64,000 bases of DNA. Origin: JAIBJN01 sp963775625. Lineage in GTDB: Bacteria > Actinomycetota > Thermoleophilia > Gaiellales > Gaiellaceae. The translations under genes were made by a program, and so were the position numbers. Every line of letters begins with the position of its first letter. Positions within the stretch are counted from its first letter, which is position 1. The notes below the pieces were generated by a model. It was given only the letters and a program-made list of their open reading frames with translations. It did no database searches and was not told where the DNA came from. Location: contig CAVZJM010000011.1 of assembly GCA_963775625.1 (NCBI GenBank), positions 62,001 through 126,000 of the forward strand, given 5' to 3'. Of this stretch, positions 43,301 through 50,982 are shown piece by piece.

Positions 43301-43417
43301 TCGACCCAGGCAGCCGCCCAGGCCTTCGCGCCCGCCGGGGCGACCGGAACGCGGGTCGCCACCGCCTCGAGCTCCTGCCGGAGCGTCGCAATCCAGATCG
43401 CCGTCGCTCCGGCGTAG
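40334..43417 (+). CDS. Secreted LamG - Ig-like - phosphoesterase protein, paralogue
   Basis: More than 1,020 residues. Signal-peptide text (LIALALAGLALSLAGAAGA) leads to a LamG domain (VGYWRLGETSGTTAADE), two Ig-like repeats (TPTFAGAAGTASGDSSTVTV and TPTFAGGAGTEPGDSATVTV), a calcineurin-like phosphoesterase (VGAGDIADCG, LGDNAYNIGT, GNHDYGTPG, GHAHVYERFAPQ) and two calcium-loop repeats (ADGLDNDGDGLVDFPADPGC type). A C-terminal sandwich domain resembles the N terminus of the beta-helix gene at 14593-16588. The frame is open upstream to 40232 but has no usual start codon, so the true start (perhaps TTG at 40228) lies behind a frameshift near 40310-40330. Confidence 0.78.
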   Translation, partial: RLIALALAGLALSLAGAAGAASYRAEVLADGPVGYWRLGETSGTTAADETANATSGTYLGGVTLGVSGALSQDPDRAARFDGVDNRVSMGDPASGILDFGSADFSLEAWVKTSTNAERTVAGKKGSGRYWLVTITDDPSHVGQLRAIIRDGAVTRQAYSLARVDDGAWHHVVVLFDRDSGISFYIDGAPSGFTAGAMTGSVSNTAAFMVGKVSGYTHYQGDGDEVALYPALLPAQRIQAHYQAGVTDTAPPAVTLTTPSHNGSTTDTTPTFAGAAGTASGDSSTVTVKVYSGSTVGGTPVQTPTTTAAGGSYSVAASTPLAVGTYTAQAEQADAAGNTGFSSANTFTITLTDQSPPVVTLTTPANLSSTGDATPTFAGGAGTEPGDSATVTVNVYNGSSPVGPLVQTLTATAAGGAYSVDASMPLVVGTYTARAEQSDTAGNTGLSTANTFTVTSGDPVLVGAGDIADCGESAQDEETAQLLDALPNATVFTLGDNAYNIGTASEFANCYEPTWGRHKARTRPSPGNHDYGTPGAAGYFGYFGAAAGDPGKGYYSYDVGDWHVIVLNTNCFPVGGCDPGDPQEQWLRNDLAANPTDCTLAYFHHPLFTSRTDSQDPASETFWQVLYQHGADLIVTGHAHVYERFAPQTPTGALDLSYGIRQITAGTGGYSLYSFETVAPNSQVRLNDAHGVLKLTLHPTSYDWQFLPVAGRTSTDAGTTACHGPPGTPPPPPPPAACADGLDNDGDGLVDFPADPGCASSSDTDETDAPPPPPPAACADGLDNDGDGLTDYPADPGCADLLDTDETDPPPPPPPGSSPSVRSAAFATANGPVTQLTIARPSATAAGDLLVAIVAHQGGTAKNMTPPTGWTAVPNTDWAQGTNARIHAWYRLAGTAEPTGYTFSMVGSGDDMSGGILAVSNTHPTAPINASNGQSNGSTPSTSVTAPSLTTTAPNALLLFGGACAGAVSFTQPLGMSEHWDAATSGLYKVSTQAAAQAFAPAGATGTRVATASSSCRSVAIQIAVAPA

Positions 43418-43425
43418 CCGGCTCC

Positions 43426-44538
43426 TTACGAGGATCCGGCAGGCCCCTCCGGCGTGACGACCTCGACGCCGGGAGGAACAATCGCCTCCCGGCGCCAGCG
43501 GACGATCTCCCGGAAGATCGCCTGGACGATCCCCGCAACGGGGATAGCGGCCAGCGCGCCGAGGATGCCGACGAGCTCAGCCCCGATGAGGATGGCGATC
43601 AGCACCGTCAGCGGGGAGAGCTGCACGGTGTGGCCGTAGATGACCGGCTGGAGGATGTGGTTCTCGAGCTGCTGGTAGAGGACGAAGAAGACGATGACGA
43701 TCAACCCCTTCACCCAGCCGAGCTCGATAAAGGAGACAGTGGCCACGATGATTGCCGCGAGGGTGGCTCCCGCGAGCGGGATCAGGTCGAGAATCGCGAC
43801 GACGACGGCAAGCGCGATCGCATACTTGCTCCCCAGCGCGAAGAGGATGATCGCGGCCCCGATACCCGCGATCAGGCTGATGAGGAGGTTCCCGCCGACG
43901 TAACCCCCGACCGTGCGGTAGATGTCGCCCGACACTCGATCCCAGCGCGGCTTCATTGCCTCTGGAAGCGAGTCCCGGAAGCGACCGACGAGCCGCGGCC
44001 CTTCGATGAGCATGAAGATCGTGAGGAACGCGATCGTCACGAGGGCGACGATGAACGCGACGACCCCTCGCGCAACCGCCAGCCCGATGTTGGTGACGCC
44101 GAGGATGCCACCGGCGCCCTGGTCCTCGATCGCCTCCTCGACCTTGTCGACGATCTGGTACTCGTCCTGCAGGAACCCGAGCGGGCCCCGCCCCGCGGTC
44201 AGGTCCTCCACGAACCCGGGAACCGCGTTGACGAAGTCCTCGACCTGGTCGACGAGCGGCGGTATGAGAAGGCTGCCCAGCGCGGCGAAGCCGACGAGGG
44301 CAAGGAAGAAGACGATGAGCGAGGAGACGGTTCGCCCCATGCCCCGACGCTGGAAGAACTCGACCGCCGGGTTGAGCGCGAGCGAGAGAAAGAGCGCGAT
44401 CAGGATCCACGTGATGATGTGCCAGGCGAGGAAGATGAAGGCGATGATCGCCACCGCCACGAGGATGATCCCGAGGACGACGAGAACTGCCCGCGGGCGG
44501 AAGTAGACGATGCGCTCCTCGACCCGGCGCTCCTCCAT
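43426..44538 (-). CDS. AI-2E family transporter
   Basis: 370 residues with seven or eight membrane helices. The family pattern is present: LALNPAVEFFQRRGMGRTVS, the middle soluble stretch with LLIPPLVDQVEDFVNAVPGF, then IGAAIILFALGSKYAIALAV and YQQLENHILQPVIYGHTVQL, which is the family signature. Members include the TqsA/YdiK group and sodium-proton antiporters, so autoinducer export should not be assumed. ATG at 44538. Confidence 0.88.
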   Translation of the reverse strand: MEERRVEERIVYFRPRAVLVVLGIILVAVAIIAFIFLAWHIITWILIALFLSLALNPAVEFFQRRGMGRTVSSLIVFFLALVGFAALGSLLIPPLVDQVEDFVNAVPGFVEDLTAGRGPLGFLQDEYQIVDKVEEAIEDQGAGGILGVTNIGLAVARGVVAFIVALVTIAFLTIFMLIEGPRLVGRFRDSLPEAMKPRWDRVSGDIYRTVGGYVGGNLLISLIAGIGAAIILFALGSKYAIALAVVVAILDLIPLAGATLAAIIVATVSFIELGWVKGLIVIVFFVLYQQLENHILQPVIYGHTVQLSPLTVLIAILIGAELVGILGALAAIPVAGIVQAIFREIVRWRREAIVPPGVEVVTPEGPAGSS

Positions 44539-44742
44539 CCCTGCAAGCCTGCCCTCCGCGCCGGACGGAGGCTGGACGTCCTGAGAAGACTCTCAGGAGC
44601 TGCTCAGACAGCTCTTGGACTCGCTCGAGAGGCTGTCTGCCATCACCGACCTCGAGGCGCCGATGACGGGTGCCGTGCCCATCAGCGGGCCGGTGGGTTC
44701 GGGCTCACCGCCGTCGTCTCTGCTGGTGTGGGTCGGGTCCCC

Positions 44743-44841
44743 TCAGCCTCGCCGTTCCTGCTCGGAGTCGCTCTTCCGCCACGCCCAGATGATCCCGGCG
44801 AGGACGACGACGAAGAAGATGCCGAAACCGATCCAGAACAC
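44743..44841 (-). CDS. Possible single-pass membrane micropeptide
   Basis: A 32-residue frame from GTG at 44839-44841 reads VFWIGFGIFFVVVLAGIIWA followed by a charged tail (WRKSDSEQERRG). The hydrophobic helix plus basic flank is a good membrane micropeptide. It lies 32 bases after the cation-efflux-like gene on the same strand, but the ribosome binding site is weak. Could be a chance frame. Confidence 0.4.
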   Translation of the reverse strand: MFWIGFGIFFVVVLAGIIWAWRKSDSEQERRG

Positions 44842-44873
44842 CGTCGGCGAAGGCTAGCGACCTTGCCGACTCG

Positions 44874-45485
44874 CTATCCGAAGCGGTGGCGAACAGCGAC
44901 TCGCACACCTTCGGTGCCGACGGCGCCCGCGATGAGGAGAGCGACGAGCGGATCTGCCCACCACCAGCCCAGCCCCACGTTGACCAGGAGTGCCACAAGG
45001 GTCGTACCGGCCAAGGCGGCCGAAGCGAGCGTGAGGACCGCATCACCACGAAGCGCCCCGCTGCGCAGACCTCTCGCAACGCGAAGCTTCGCGCTGCCGA
45101 GCCAGGGCAGGACGAGGACGGATGCCGCCGCGACGGCGGCGCCGAAGATCGACGCCTTCGGGTGCGAGCCCTCGATCAGCCCCCGGATCGCCTGGAACCC
45201 GACGTAGGCCGCCACAAGCACCATCGCCGCCGCGACCCCGTACTGCGCCCGCCGCTCGAGCCGTGCGGCTCCGTCGGGATCTCGCCGTTCCCGTGTGAAC
45301 CGCCACACGAGGACGACCGACGCCGAGGAGTCGAGGAGCGCGTTGAGCGCGAATCCCGCGAGCGCGGGGCTGTCGTCGAGGAAGGCGACGACCAGCGCCA
45401 GAGTCCCGACGACGCCGTTCCAGGCAATCGTGAAGTACGAGAGCCTCAGCGCGGAAGCGAGGAGCGCGGGGCGATCAGGATTCAC
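44874..45485 (-). CDS. Cation-diffusion-facilitator-like membrane protein
   Basis: 203 residues with five or six membrane helices (YFTIAWNGVVGTLALVVAFL, LAGFALNALLDSSASVVLVW, GLGWWWADPLVALLIAGAVG). The acidic residues in ALLDSS and WWADPL correspond to metal-binding positions of CDF transporters, but the usual histidine partners and the cytoplasmic C-terminal domain are absent. It may be a reduced CDF relative. GTG at 45485 is the likely start. Confidence 0.65.
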   Translation of the reverse strand: MNPDRPALLASALRLSYFTIAWNGVVGTLALVVAFLDDSPALAGFALNALLDSSASVVLVWRFTRERRDPDGAARLERRAQYGVAAAMVLVAAYVGFQAIRGLIEGSHPKASIFGAAVAAASVLVLPWLGSAKLRVARGLRSGALRGDAVLTLASAALAGTTLVALLVNVGLGWWWADPLVALLIAGAVGTEGVRVAVRHRFG

Positions 45486-45675
45486 GACCGAACCTCCAGT
45501 CCGGAGGGCACGACACGACATGCCGACCAGACTTCCCGGCGCTCCACCGCACATGGTACCCGCCGAGACCACCCCTCCCTCAGTCAGGCGAATAGGCCCC
45601 ACCGACGGGGCGCGCGCTAGACCATCTCGCTCCCGGGGGCCAGAATGGCGGAGCGCGACAGGAGGTGGCGTGTAG

Positions 45676-45924
45676 ATGCAGGCGTACGGATACGAGGTAG
45701 GCGACGCTTACGCGAGAGGCGACGAGCAAGAGGAGGGGCCACTGCACCTTCGCGAGGTCACCCTCTCGTGCACCGTCGAGGACTTGCGGAGAGTGCAGCG
45801 TTTCGTCACCGAGGTTCTTGCAAAGCACCCGGCAATGGGGCCACTGGATCACGAACACTTCCGCGATCGCGACCCGGATTGGACGGATGAAGAATCGGAC
45901 TTCATCATCGTCAAACAGGCGTGA
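45676..45924 (+). CDS. Small conserved-looking acidic protein
   Basis: 82 residues, cytoplasmic, starting with ATG after a good AGGAGGTG site at about 45660. It contains LREVTLSCTVEDLRRVQRFV and ends with an acidic, aromatic stretch (DWTDEESDFIIVKQA). I do not recognise a family. Nothing adjacent suggests a role. Confidence 0.6.
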   Translation: MQAYGYEVGDAYARGDEQEEGPLHLREVTLSCTVEDLRRVQRFVTEVLAKHPAMGPLDHEHFRDRDPDWTDEESDFIIVKQA

Positions 45925-45998
45925 CTCCGCGGAAGCGAGGCCGCAGCGATAGGTCCGCTGCCATTCCCGTGCAGCGGAGCTCCGAAGCCCTGTCAGCC

Positions 45999-46025
45999 GA
46001 GAGGCCCCGATCTACGGGGCCTCTC
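45999..46025. terminator. Hairpin between a small gene and tRNA-Gly
   Basis: GAGAGGCCCCG (45999-46009) and CGGGGCCTCTC (46015-46025) form an 11-bp perfect stem with a 5-base loop. It lies three bases from the encoded CCA end of tRNA-Gly and after the gene at 45676. There is no strong T run on either strand. It probably ends transcription from one or both sides. Confidence 0.65.
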
Positions 46026-46028
46026 TGA

Positions 46029-46102
<74 letters not shown>

Positions 46103-46233
46103 GCTCGGTGGAAAGGGTAGCCGCTTCCCCGAAGGGGGGATACCCGCGGCGACGGGGAGCGGCGATCATCCGACTCGAAGCAGTCAAACGGGCGGAGCGG
46201 TCACGCCTATCGGGACACACAAGGGGAGTTCGC

Positions 46234-46608
46234 GTGACCCTCGAGAGAATCAACGAGCTCAACCCCCGCACCGCGATGATCGGCTACAGCGCGGTCATGA
46301 CGCTCTGGATCGTCCTCTTCGCTCGGACGGAGACGGCCCTCCCGGCGCCGGTCGTGCTCCTGCTCCTGCTCGTGCCGCCGGTCGTCTACTTCGGCCTCGG
46401 CTACGTCGTCGCGGACTGGAAGGCCCTCTACTTCCTCGCCCTCCCGGTCGTCGTCAGCGCGATCGCCGGCGGACTGCCGTCGGCGCTCTGGGCCACCATG
46501 GTGCTGCTGACGGCCTTTCCGGGAGCGCCGCTGGTCGCCGCCGGCGTCTACCTGCGCGAGCGGATGGCGCGGCGGGATCCCGCGTACGTCGATCCCTGGA
46601 TGATCTAG
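46234..46608 (+). CDS. Small integral membrane protein
   Basis: 124 residues from GTG at 46234, behind an AAGGGGAG site. Three or four hydrophobic helices (AMIGYSAVMTLWIVLFA, PVVLLLLLVPPVVYFGLGYV, ALYFLALPVVVSAIAGGLP) end in a basic tail (ERMARRDPAYVDPWMI). The family is not recognised. It is 66 bases upstream of the CtaG-like gene. Confidence 0.65.
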   Translation: MTLERINELNPRTAMIGYSAVMTLWIVLFARTETALPAPVVLLLLLVPPVVYFGLGYVVADWKALYFLALPVVVSAIAGGLPSALWATMVLLTAFPGAPLVAAGVYLRERMARRDPAYVDPWMI

Positions 46609-46674
46609 GGCCTCCCTAGAAAAAGCCTGGCCTCTGGCCGGCCTCGGCGCCGCGAACGTATCCTTCCTGACGTC

Positions 46675-47433
46675 GTGGCGCCGTCGCCGTGGACCTGGCC
46701 GGCCGCCTGGGTCGAGCTCACGGCCGCCGTCGCGCTGACCGCCGCCTACGCCCTGGCGGCGCGGCGCTACCGGCCCGCCGCCTGGCGCATCGCGTGCTTC
46801 GCCGTCGCGATCGAGATCCTCCTGGCCGTCTCGCTCACGCCCCTCGGAACGCTCGCCCTCCACTACGTCCTCTGGGCGCACCTGATCCAGAACGTCGCGC
46901 TGGCGGAATGGGTCCCCCTGCTGCTGGTCGCGTCCGTGCCGCCCGAGGCGGCGGCGTCCGCCGCGCGGTTCGGCGCGGTCCGGTTCCTCACCCGTCCCTT
47001 CGTTGCCCTCCCGCTCTGGCTCGGGGGCTATCTGGTCTGGCACGTTCCGGTGGCCTACAACGCGGCGCTCGAGCACCACGCCCTCCTCCACCTCGAGCAC
47101 CTCACCTACCTCGTCACCGGCCTGCTGCTCTGGTGGCCCGTGCTCCAGGCGCGCCCCTGGGCCCTCTCATCGGGAGCGAAGGCCGCATACCTCTTTGCCG
47201 CGTTCGTGTTCGCGAGCCCGCTGGGGCTGCTCCTGGCCCTCCTCCCCAGCCCGCTCTACGACTTCTACGTCGACGCGCCTCGGCTCTGGGGGGTGACGCC
47301 GCTCGCTGACCAGCAGCTCGCGGGCATCGCGATGGCGGTCAGCGAGTCAGTGGTCTTCTTCGCGATGTTCACGGTGTTCTTCGTCCGCTTCATGGCCGAG
47401 GAAGCGGGAGAGGCGGAACAGCCGGAGAGCTGA
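46675..47433 (+). CDS. Caa3_CtaG-like cytochrome oxidase assembly family protein
   Basis: 252 residues with about seven membrane helices. Features of the Caa3_CtaG family are visible: LHYVLWAHLIQNVALAEW, a WHVPVAYNAALEHHALLHLE histidine-rich stretch, GLLLWWPVLQARP and PLADQQLAGIAMAVSESVVF. The family supports assembly of caa3-type oxidase, probably through copper, in the plasma membrane. GTG at 46675. It suggests aerobic respiration, which is notable beside a normally anaerobic selenoprotein operon. Confidence 0.8.
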   Translation: MAPSPWTWPAAWVELTAAVALTAAYALAARRYRPAAWRIACFAVAIEILLAVSLTPLGTLALHYVLWAHLIQNVALAEWVPLLLVASVPPEAAASAARFGAVRFLTRPFVALPLWLGGYLVWHVPVAYNAALEHHALLHLEHLTYLVTGLLLWWPVLQARPWALSSGAKAAYLFAAFVFASPLGLLLALLPSPLYDFYVDAPRLWGVTPLADQQLAGIAMAVSESVVFFAMFTVFFVRFMAEEAGEAEQPES

Positions 47434-47445
47434 GGGCCGAACCCC

Positions 47446-47901
47446 TCAGCGCCCCGGGAACTTCCGCGCGGCCTCCCGGACCTGCTCGATGTCGAGCGTC
47501 ATCTCGAGCAGCCCTACCTGCTCGTCGTAGACGCCGTCGTCGACCTGCTCCTTGACGTCCTCCTCGAGGATGTGAACGACGGGGAGCCCCAACTGGACTC
47601 CTGCCAACGGACCCACGTACGCCGGGTCTCCCAGCGTGACCGTCTCGGCCGCGACCTCGAGCGACTCCAGGTCGGCGGCGCCGAGCACGACCACGAGGTC
47701 GTCCGCGCCGTGCGTGTCGACCAGGCCCTTGATCCGGTCCTGGTTCTCCGGGTCCATGGCCCCGGCCGCCGTTCAGACGAAGCACTCCGTCTCGACGAAG
47801 ACGACGTCGGCTCCCGCCGACTCGACGCACTTGGCGATCGCGGGGCCCGACACGCCGTCCCGCTCGCCGAGCGCGATCACCTTCTTCCCGTCCAGCTTCA
47901 T
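47446..47901 (-). CDS. grdA: Glycine/sarcosine/betaine reductase selenoprotein A homologue (UGA = selenocysteine)
   Basis: Reading through one in-frame UGA (47773-47775, codon 43) gives 151 residues. Sequence around it is ECFV-U-TAAGAMDPENQDRIK, which matches the C-x-x-U redox motif and flank of clostridial GrdA. The start is VIALGERDGVSGPAIAKCVE. In the known complex GrdA carries the substrate-derived group as a selenoether and is reduced by thioredoxin. The ATG overlaps the thioredoxin stop (ATGA). Annotators that read UGA as stop would call only a truncated piece from 47757. A hairpin follows the UGA. This is the last gene of the operon. Confidence 0.9.
47748..47765 (-). promoter_or_regulatory. 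Candidate SECIS hairpin in grdA
   Basis: Seven bases after the UGA, CCGGG-GCCATGGA-CCCGG forms a 5-bp stem and 8-base loop in the coding strand. Bacterial selenocysteine insertion needs a hairpin just downstream of the UGA. Sequence alone is weakly specific in GC-rich DNA. Confidence 0.5.
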
Positions 47902-48239
47902 GCAACCTCACCTCCTTTCGAGCCCGTTGCGCCGAGCGTGGCGAACGCACGCTCGATGTCGCTCTTCGAGACCTCCCCGGAGAGCCGTTCGAGCTCCTCG
48001 CCGTCGCGCATGAGCACGTACGTCGGCAGTCCGAAGACCTTGAGCTCCCTGCAGATGTCGCGGTTCTCCGCCGAGTTCACCTTGACGACGCGAACCGCGC
48101 CGCCGGCTTCCTCCTCGAGCTCGGCGATGGTCGGCATCATGGCGAGGCACGGCTGGCAGCGCGGGCCCCAGAAGTCGACGAGCACGCTGCCCTCGGCGGT
48201 GAGCCCAGGGTAGGTCTCGACGGTTGCTTCGACCGGCAT
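47898..48239 (-). CDS. trxA: Thioredoxin of the grd-like operon
   Basis: 113 residues with a complete thioredoxin fold pattern: GSVLVDFWGPRCQPCLAMMP (redox pair C-Q-P-C in place of C-G-P-C), VVKVNSAENRDICRELKV and GLPTYVLMRDGEELERLSG with the cis-proline. Clostridial grd operons also carry a dedicated thioredoxin that reduces selenoprotein A. It begins three bases after grdC and its stop overlaps the grdA start. A matching thioredoxin reductase is not in the window. Confidence 0.88.
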   Translation of the reverse strand: MPVEATVETYPGLTAEGSVLVDFWGPRCQPCLAMMPTIAELEEEAGGAVRVVKVNSAENRDICRELKVFGLPTYVLMRDGEELERLSGEVSKSDIERAFATLGATGSKGGEVA

Positions 48240-48242
48240 CGG

Positions 48243-49577
48243 CTACTCCTTTCCCGGTTCCAGAAGGATGGACATTCCGTCGGCGAGCTCGGTCATGCGG
48301 CCGAGGAAGAGCGAGCCCTTGGCGAGAAGCATGGTCGAGCCGATCTCGCCGGCCCGCAGGGCGGCCAGCCCGTGCGGGAGCCACGGCACCGCCGAGGCGA
48401 CGTGGCCCTGCGTCGGCGAGAAGCCCGGCAAGCCGTGCGCATGCTCGAAGCCGTCGAGCTCGTCGCGGGGCAGCTCCCCCCGGCGGACGGCGAGCGCGCC
48501 GATCAGCCTGTAGTTGCGGCTCGGGACGTTCCCGGCCCCTGCCGGCTCGGTGATCTCGGGGTCGTGCAGCTCGGTCGCGTAGCGGTCGACGTCGAGGATG
48601 CCGCGGCCGAGCCGTTCCAGGGGCTCGACGACGAGGTCCTCGAGCACCGCCTGCTGGGCCGAGCCGGAGCCGACGCGGTGGCGTCCGACGGCGTCGAGGC
48701 GAAGCTCGGGCGCGCCGTCGCCGGGCGGCGCGACGAGCACGGCGAAGCCGGCGAGCACGTCCTCGAGCACCGGCACGCCGTGGCGCAGCGCGCCGGAAAA
48801 CTTCATCCCCAGCTTGGCGAGCGACCCGCCGGCCACGACGACGACCCGCGGGTAGACGCCGGAGGCGACGAGGGACGCGGCGACGACGAGCGCGTGCACC
48901 GGCCCGCAGCAGAACGCCTTCACGTCGCTCCCCGAGGCGTTGCCGCAGCCCGCCTGCTCGGCGATGGCCTTGGCCAGGTTGCCCCCGCCGCGCTGGTAGC
49001 GGTCGCCGACCGCCTCCTCCCCGCTCCCGATCACGTACGGCACCTCCTCGGGATCGACGCCGGTCGCCTCGAGCAGGTGCTCGAGCGCCAGGGCGCCGGT
49101 CGCTTTACAGGCGAGGTTCTCGAGGAGGACGGGGGCCGAGAGGCTCTCGTCCAGGTCGTGGGCGCCTGCCATCGATCCGAGGACCTCGCCTGCCTCGTAG
49201 ATGGTGAGGCCGCCGTTTGCCGCCGGGCTGCCGTCGAGCTCGAAGAGCCCGAACGAGTCGGACTCCTGCATCCGCCGGTAGAGCTCGGCCTGGTCGACGA
49301 CGAGGCCGTACGGGCCCTGCGCCCGCGGCTCGACCGGGTGGGCCCACCAGGGGCGGTCGACGTCCCAGAGAGCCTCGGGACGCAGGTTGCCGATCAAGAC
49401 CTGGTGGGGCGCGTAGCCGAGCGCGTCCTCGTACGATCGGAGCGCGCCGGTGAGCGAGGCGAGCAGGCCGTCGGCGTCGGCCGCGAGCTCACGCGCCGGC
49501 TTCGAGCCGTGCCGAACAAGGTCGGGAGCGTGTGCAAGGACGAGCGAGCAGGATTGAATCGCCGCTCGGCCCGTCAC
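48243..49577 (-). CDS. grdC: Glycine/sarcosine/betaine reductase component C beta-subunit homologue
   Basis: 444 residues, ketoacyl-synthase-III-like. Family text includes LVLAHAPDLVRHGSKPA, NLACKATGALALEHLLEATG, SGEEAVGDRYQRGGGNLAKA, GCGNASGSDVKAFCCGPVHA and SPTQGHVASAVPWLPHG. In the known system GrdC works with GrdD to convert the acyl-thioester from GrdA to acyl phosphate; no grdD is found here. GTG at 49575-49577 has an AAAGGAG site six bases upstream; an in-frame GTG 18 bases earlier has none. The protein is somewhat shorter than clostridial GrdC as I remember it (about 510). Confidence 0.85.
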   Translation of the reverse strand: MTGRAAIQSCSLVLAHAPDLVRHGSKPARELAADADGLLASLTGALRSYEDALGYAPHQVLIGNLRPEALWDVDRPWWAHPVEPRAQGPYGLVVDQAELYRRMQESDSFGLFELDGSPAANGGLTIYEAGEVLGSMAGAHDLDESLSAPVLLENLACKATGALALEHLLEATGVDPEEVPYVIGSGEEAVGDRYQRGGGNLAKAIAEQAGCGNASGSDVKAFCCGPVHALVVAASLVASGVYPRVVVVAGGSLAKLGMKFSGALRHGVPVLEDVLAGFAVLVAPPGDGAPELRLDAVGRHRVGSGSAQQAVLEDLVVEPLERLGRGILDVDRYATELHDPEITEPAGAGNVPSRNYRLIGALAVRRGELPRDELDGFEHAHGLPGFSPTQGHVASAVPWLPHGLAALRAGEIGSTMLLAKGSLFLGRMTELADGMSILLEPGKE

Positions 49578-49698
49578 GTCGGCTCCTTTCGGCACGGAGT
49601 CGCCTCATTTCCGGCACGAAGCGGCACACATCCACGCGCTTCTCGACGATAGGCTGAAAGCGGGTGGTGGTCCGGGGTGGCCCCAGCAGAGCGGATTC

Positions 49699-50982
49699 TC
49701 ATGCGGGGTCGACCTCCCAGACCGTTGTCGGCTCGACGTCGGTCTCCAGCATCTCGAGGGCGCGCTCGACGATGCGGCGCCGCTCCGCCTCGTCCAGGCC
49801 GAACGGATGCGTGATCGCCGGCCCGCGCACGATGCGATTGGCGCCGACCATCGTGGCGATCGTCGGAAGCGAGGTCACGAACACCGTCGGCACGCCCGCC
49901 CGCTCGATCTCCTTCGCCAGCACTGACCCGCAGCGCGTTCCGGTTCCTCAGGTGCCCGAGAGGAGGACGGCCTCGACGCCGGCGTCGGCGAGCTCGGCCG
50001 CGATCTCGCGGCCGAAGCGCGTGGACGCCGCCACGGGGGTGCCGTTTCCGGTGGTCGTATAGAAGACGTCGTGGATCCTGCCGACGCGCCCTGCTTCGGC
50101 GAGGGCGCTCACAGTGTCGAGCGGGACGAGCCGGTTCGGGTCTTCGTTGGCGAGCGTGACGTCGAAGCCGCCGTGCACCGACTCGTACCGGCCGGAGGCG
50201 AACGTTCGCGCGCCGCCCAGCTCGTAGCGGAGCCAGCCCTGCGCGCGGATGGTCGGCAGGCGGTCGGGGTTGCCCTGCGGAACGCAGCCCGCCTCGGTGA
50301 CCAGGGCGACCAGCGCCTGTGAGAGGTCGCGGACGGCCGGAGGCGGCGGCACCCGGTCGAACCCGCCGGCCGCCTCGCTTCGAGTATCCCCCGCGAGCTT
50401 CGCCAGGACCAGGTCGATCGCGCGCTCCGCGCCGGGCTTCTCGGCGAGCTCGTTGCGGCGGAATCCACGGGGGACGTAGCCCTCCTCGGCGGGCGAGCCG
50501 AGCTCGCGGCCGGAGACGAGCGCCTCGGCGAGCCGGGCGATGCGGGGCAGCGCCTCGCGCATGCCCGCGACGTTCACGGCGGTGGCGGCGATCGGGACGG
50601 CCCCTTCGACCACGCCGACTCCGGGGTTCTCCTCATGCATCGCCGCGAGCGCCGGGATGCCGAGCCGCTCTGCCGCCGTGCGCGAAAAGCGCGCACAGGC
50701 GAAGCCGTAGCGGCCGGAGCCGAACGCCGGGCCCGCCACGAGCAGGTCGGGCCGCTCGGCCTCGAGGAGCTCGAGCAGCTGCGCGAGCGACTCGTCCTCG
50801 TGCTCGCCGAAGTAGTCGTCCCCGCAGGCGAGCGTGGCCACGATCTCGATCCCCTCGAGCTCGGCGGCCAGCCCGCGGCCGGGGCCGACGGCGCCTTCGA
50901 GCCGGGTCGGAGGCGTCTCGGCGGCCTCCTCGCCGCCGAGGCCGGCGAAGAACTGATTCAGGTAGTGGACCGCTCTCACCAT
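49699..50982 (-). CDS. grdB: Glycine/sarcosine/betaine reductase selenoprotein B homologue (UGA = selenocysteine)
   Basis: Read through UGA at 49948-49950 (codon 345) it has 427 residues, normal for GrdB. The upstream side reads IVATLACGDDYFGEHEDESL, AFGSGRYGFACARF and FYTTTGNGTPVAASTRFGREIA. The Sec site is VLLSGT-U-GTGTRCGSVLAKEIERAG. Clostridial GrdB has U-G-T-C-T-R-C-G; here the first cysteine is glycine, leaving U-x5-C. After it come PTVFVTSLPTIATMVGANRI and PAITHPFG, both typical. GrdB with GrdE binds the substrate. ATG at 50980-50982 overlaps the grdE end. A 6-bp hairpin starts 11 bases after the UGA. Standard callers will split it in two. Confidence 0.9.
49920..49936 (-). promoter_or_regulatory. 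Candidate SECIS hairpin in grdB
   Basis: GCGCUG-CGGGU-CAGUGC forms a 6-bp stem with a 5-base loop exactly 11 bases after the UGA, the spacing reported for the E. coli fdhF element. It is the better of the two SECIS candidates here. Confidence 0.6.
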
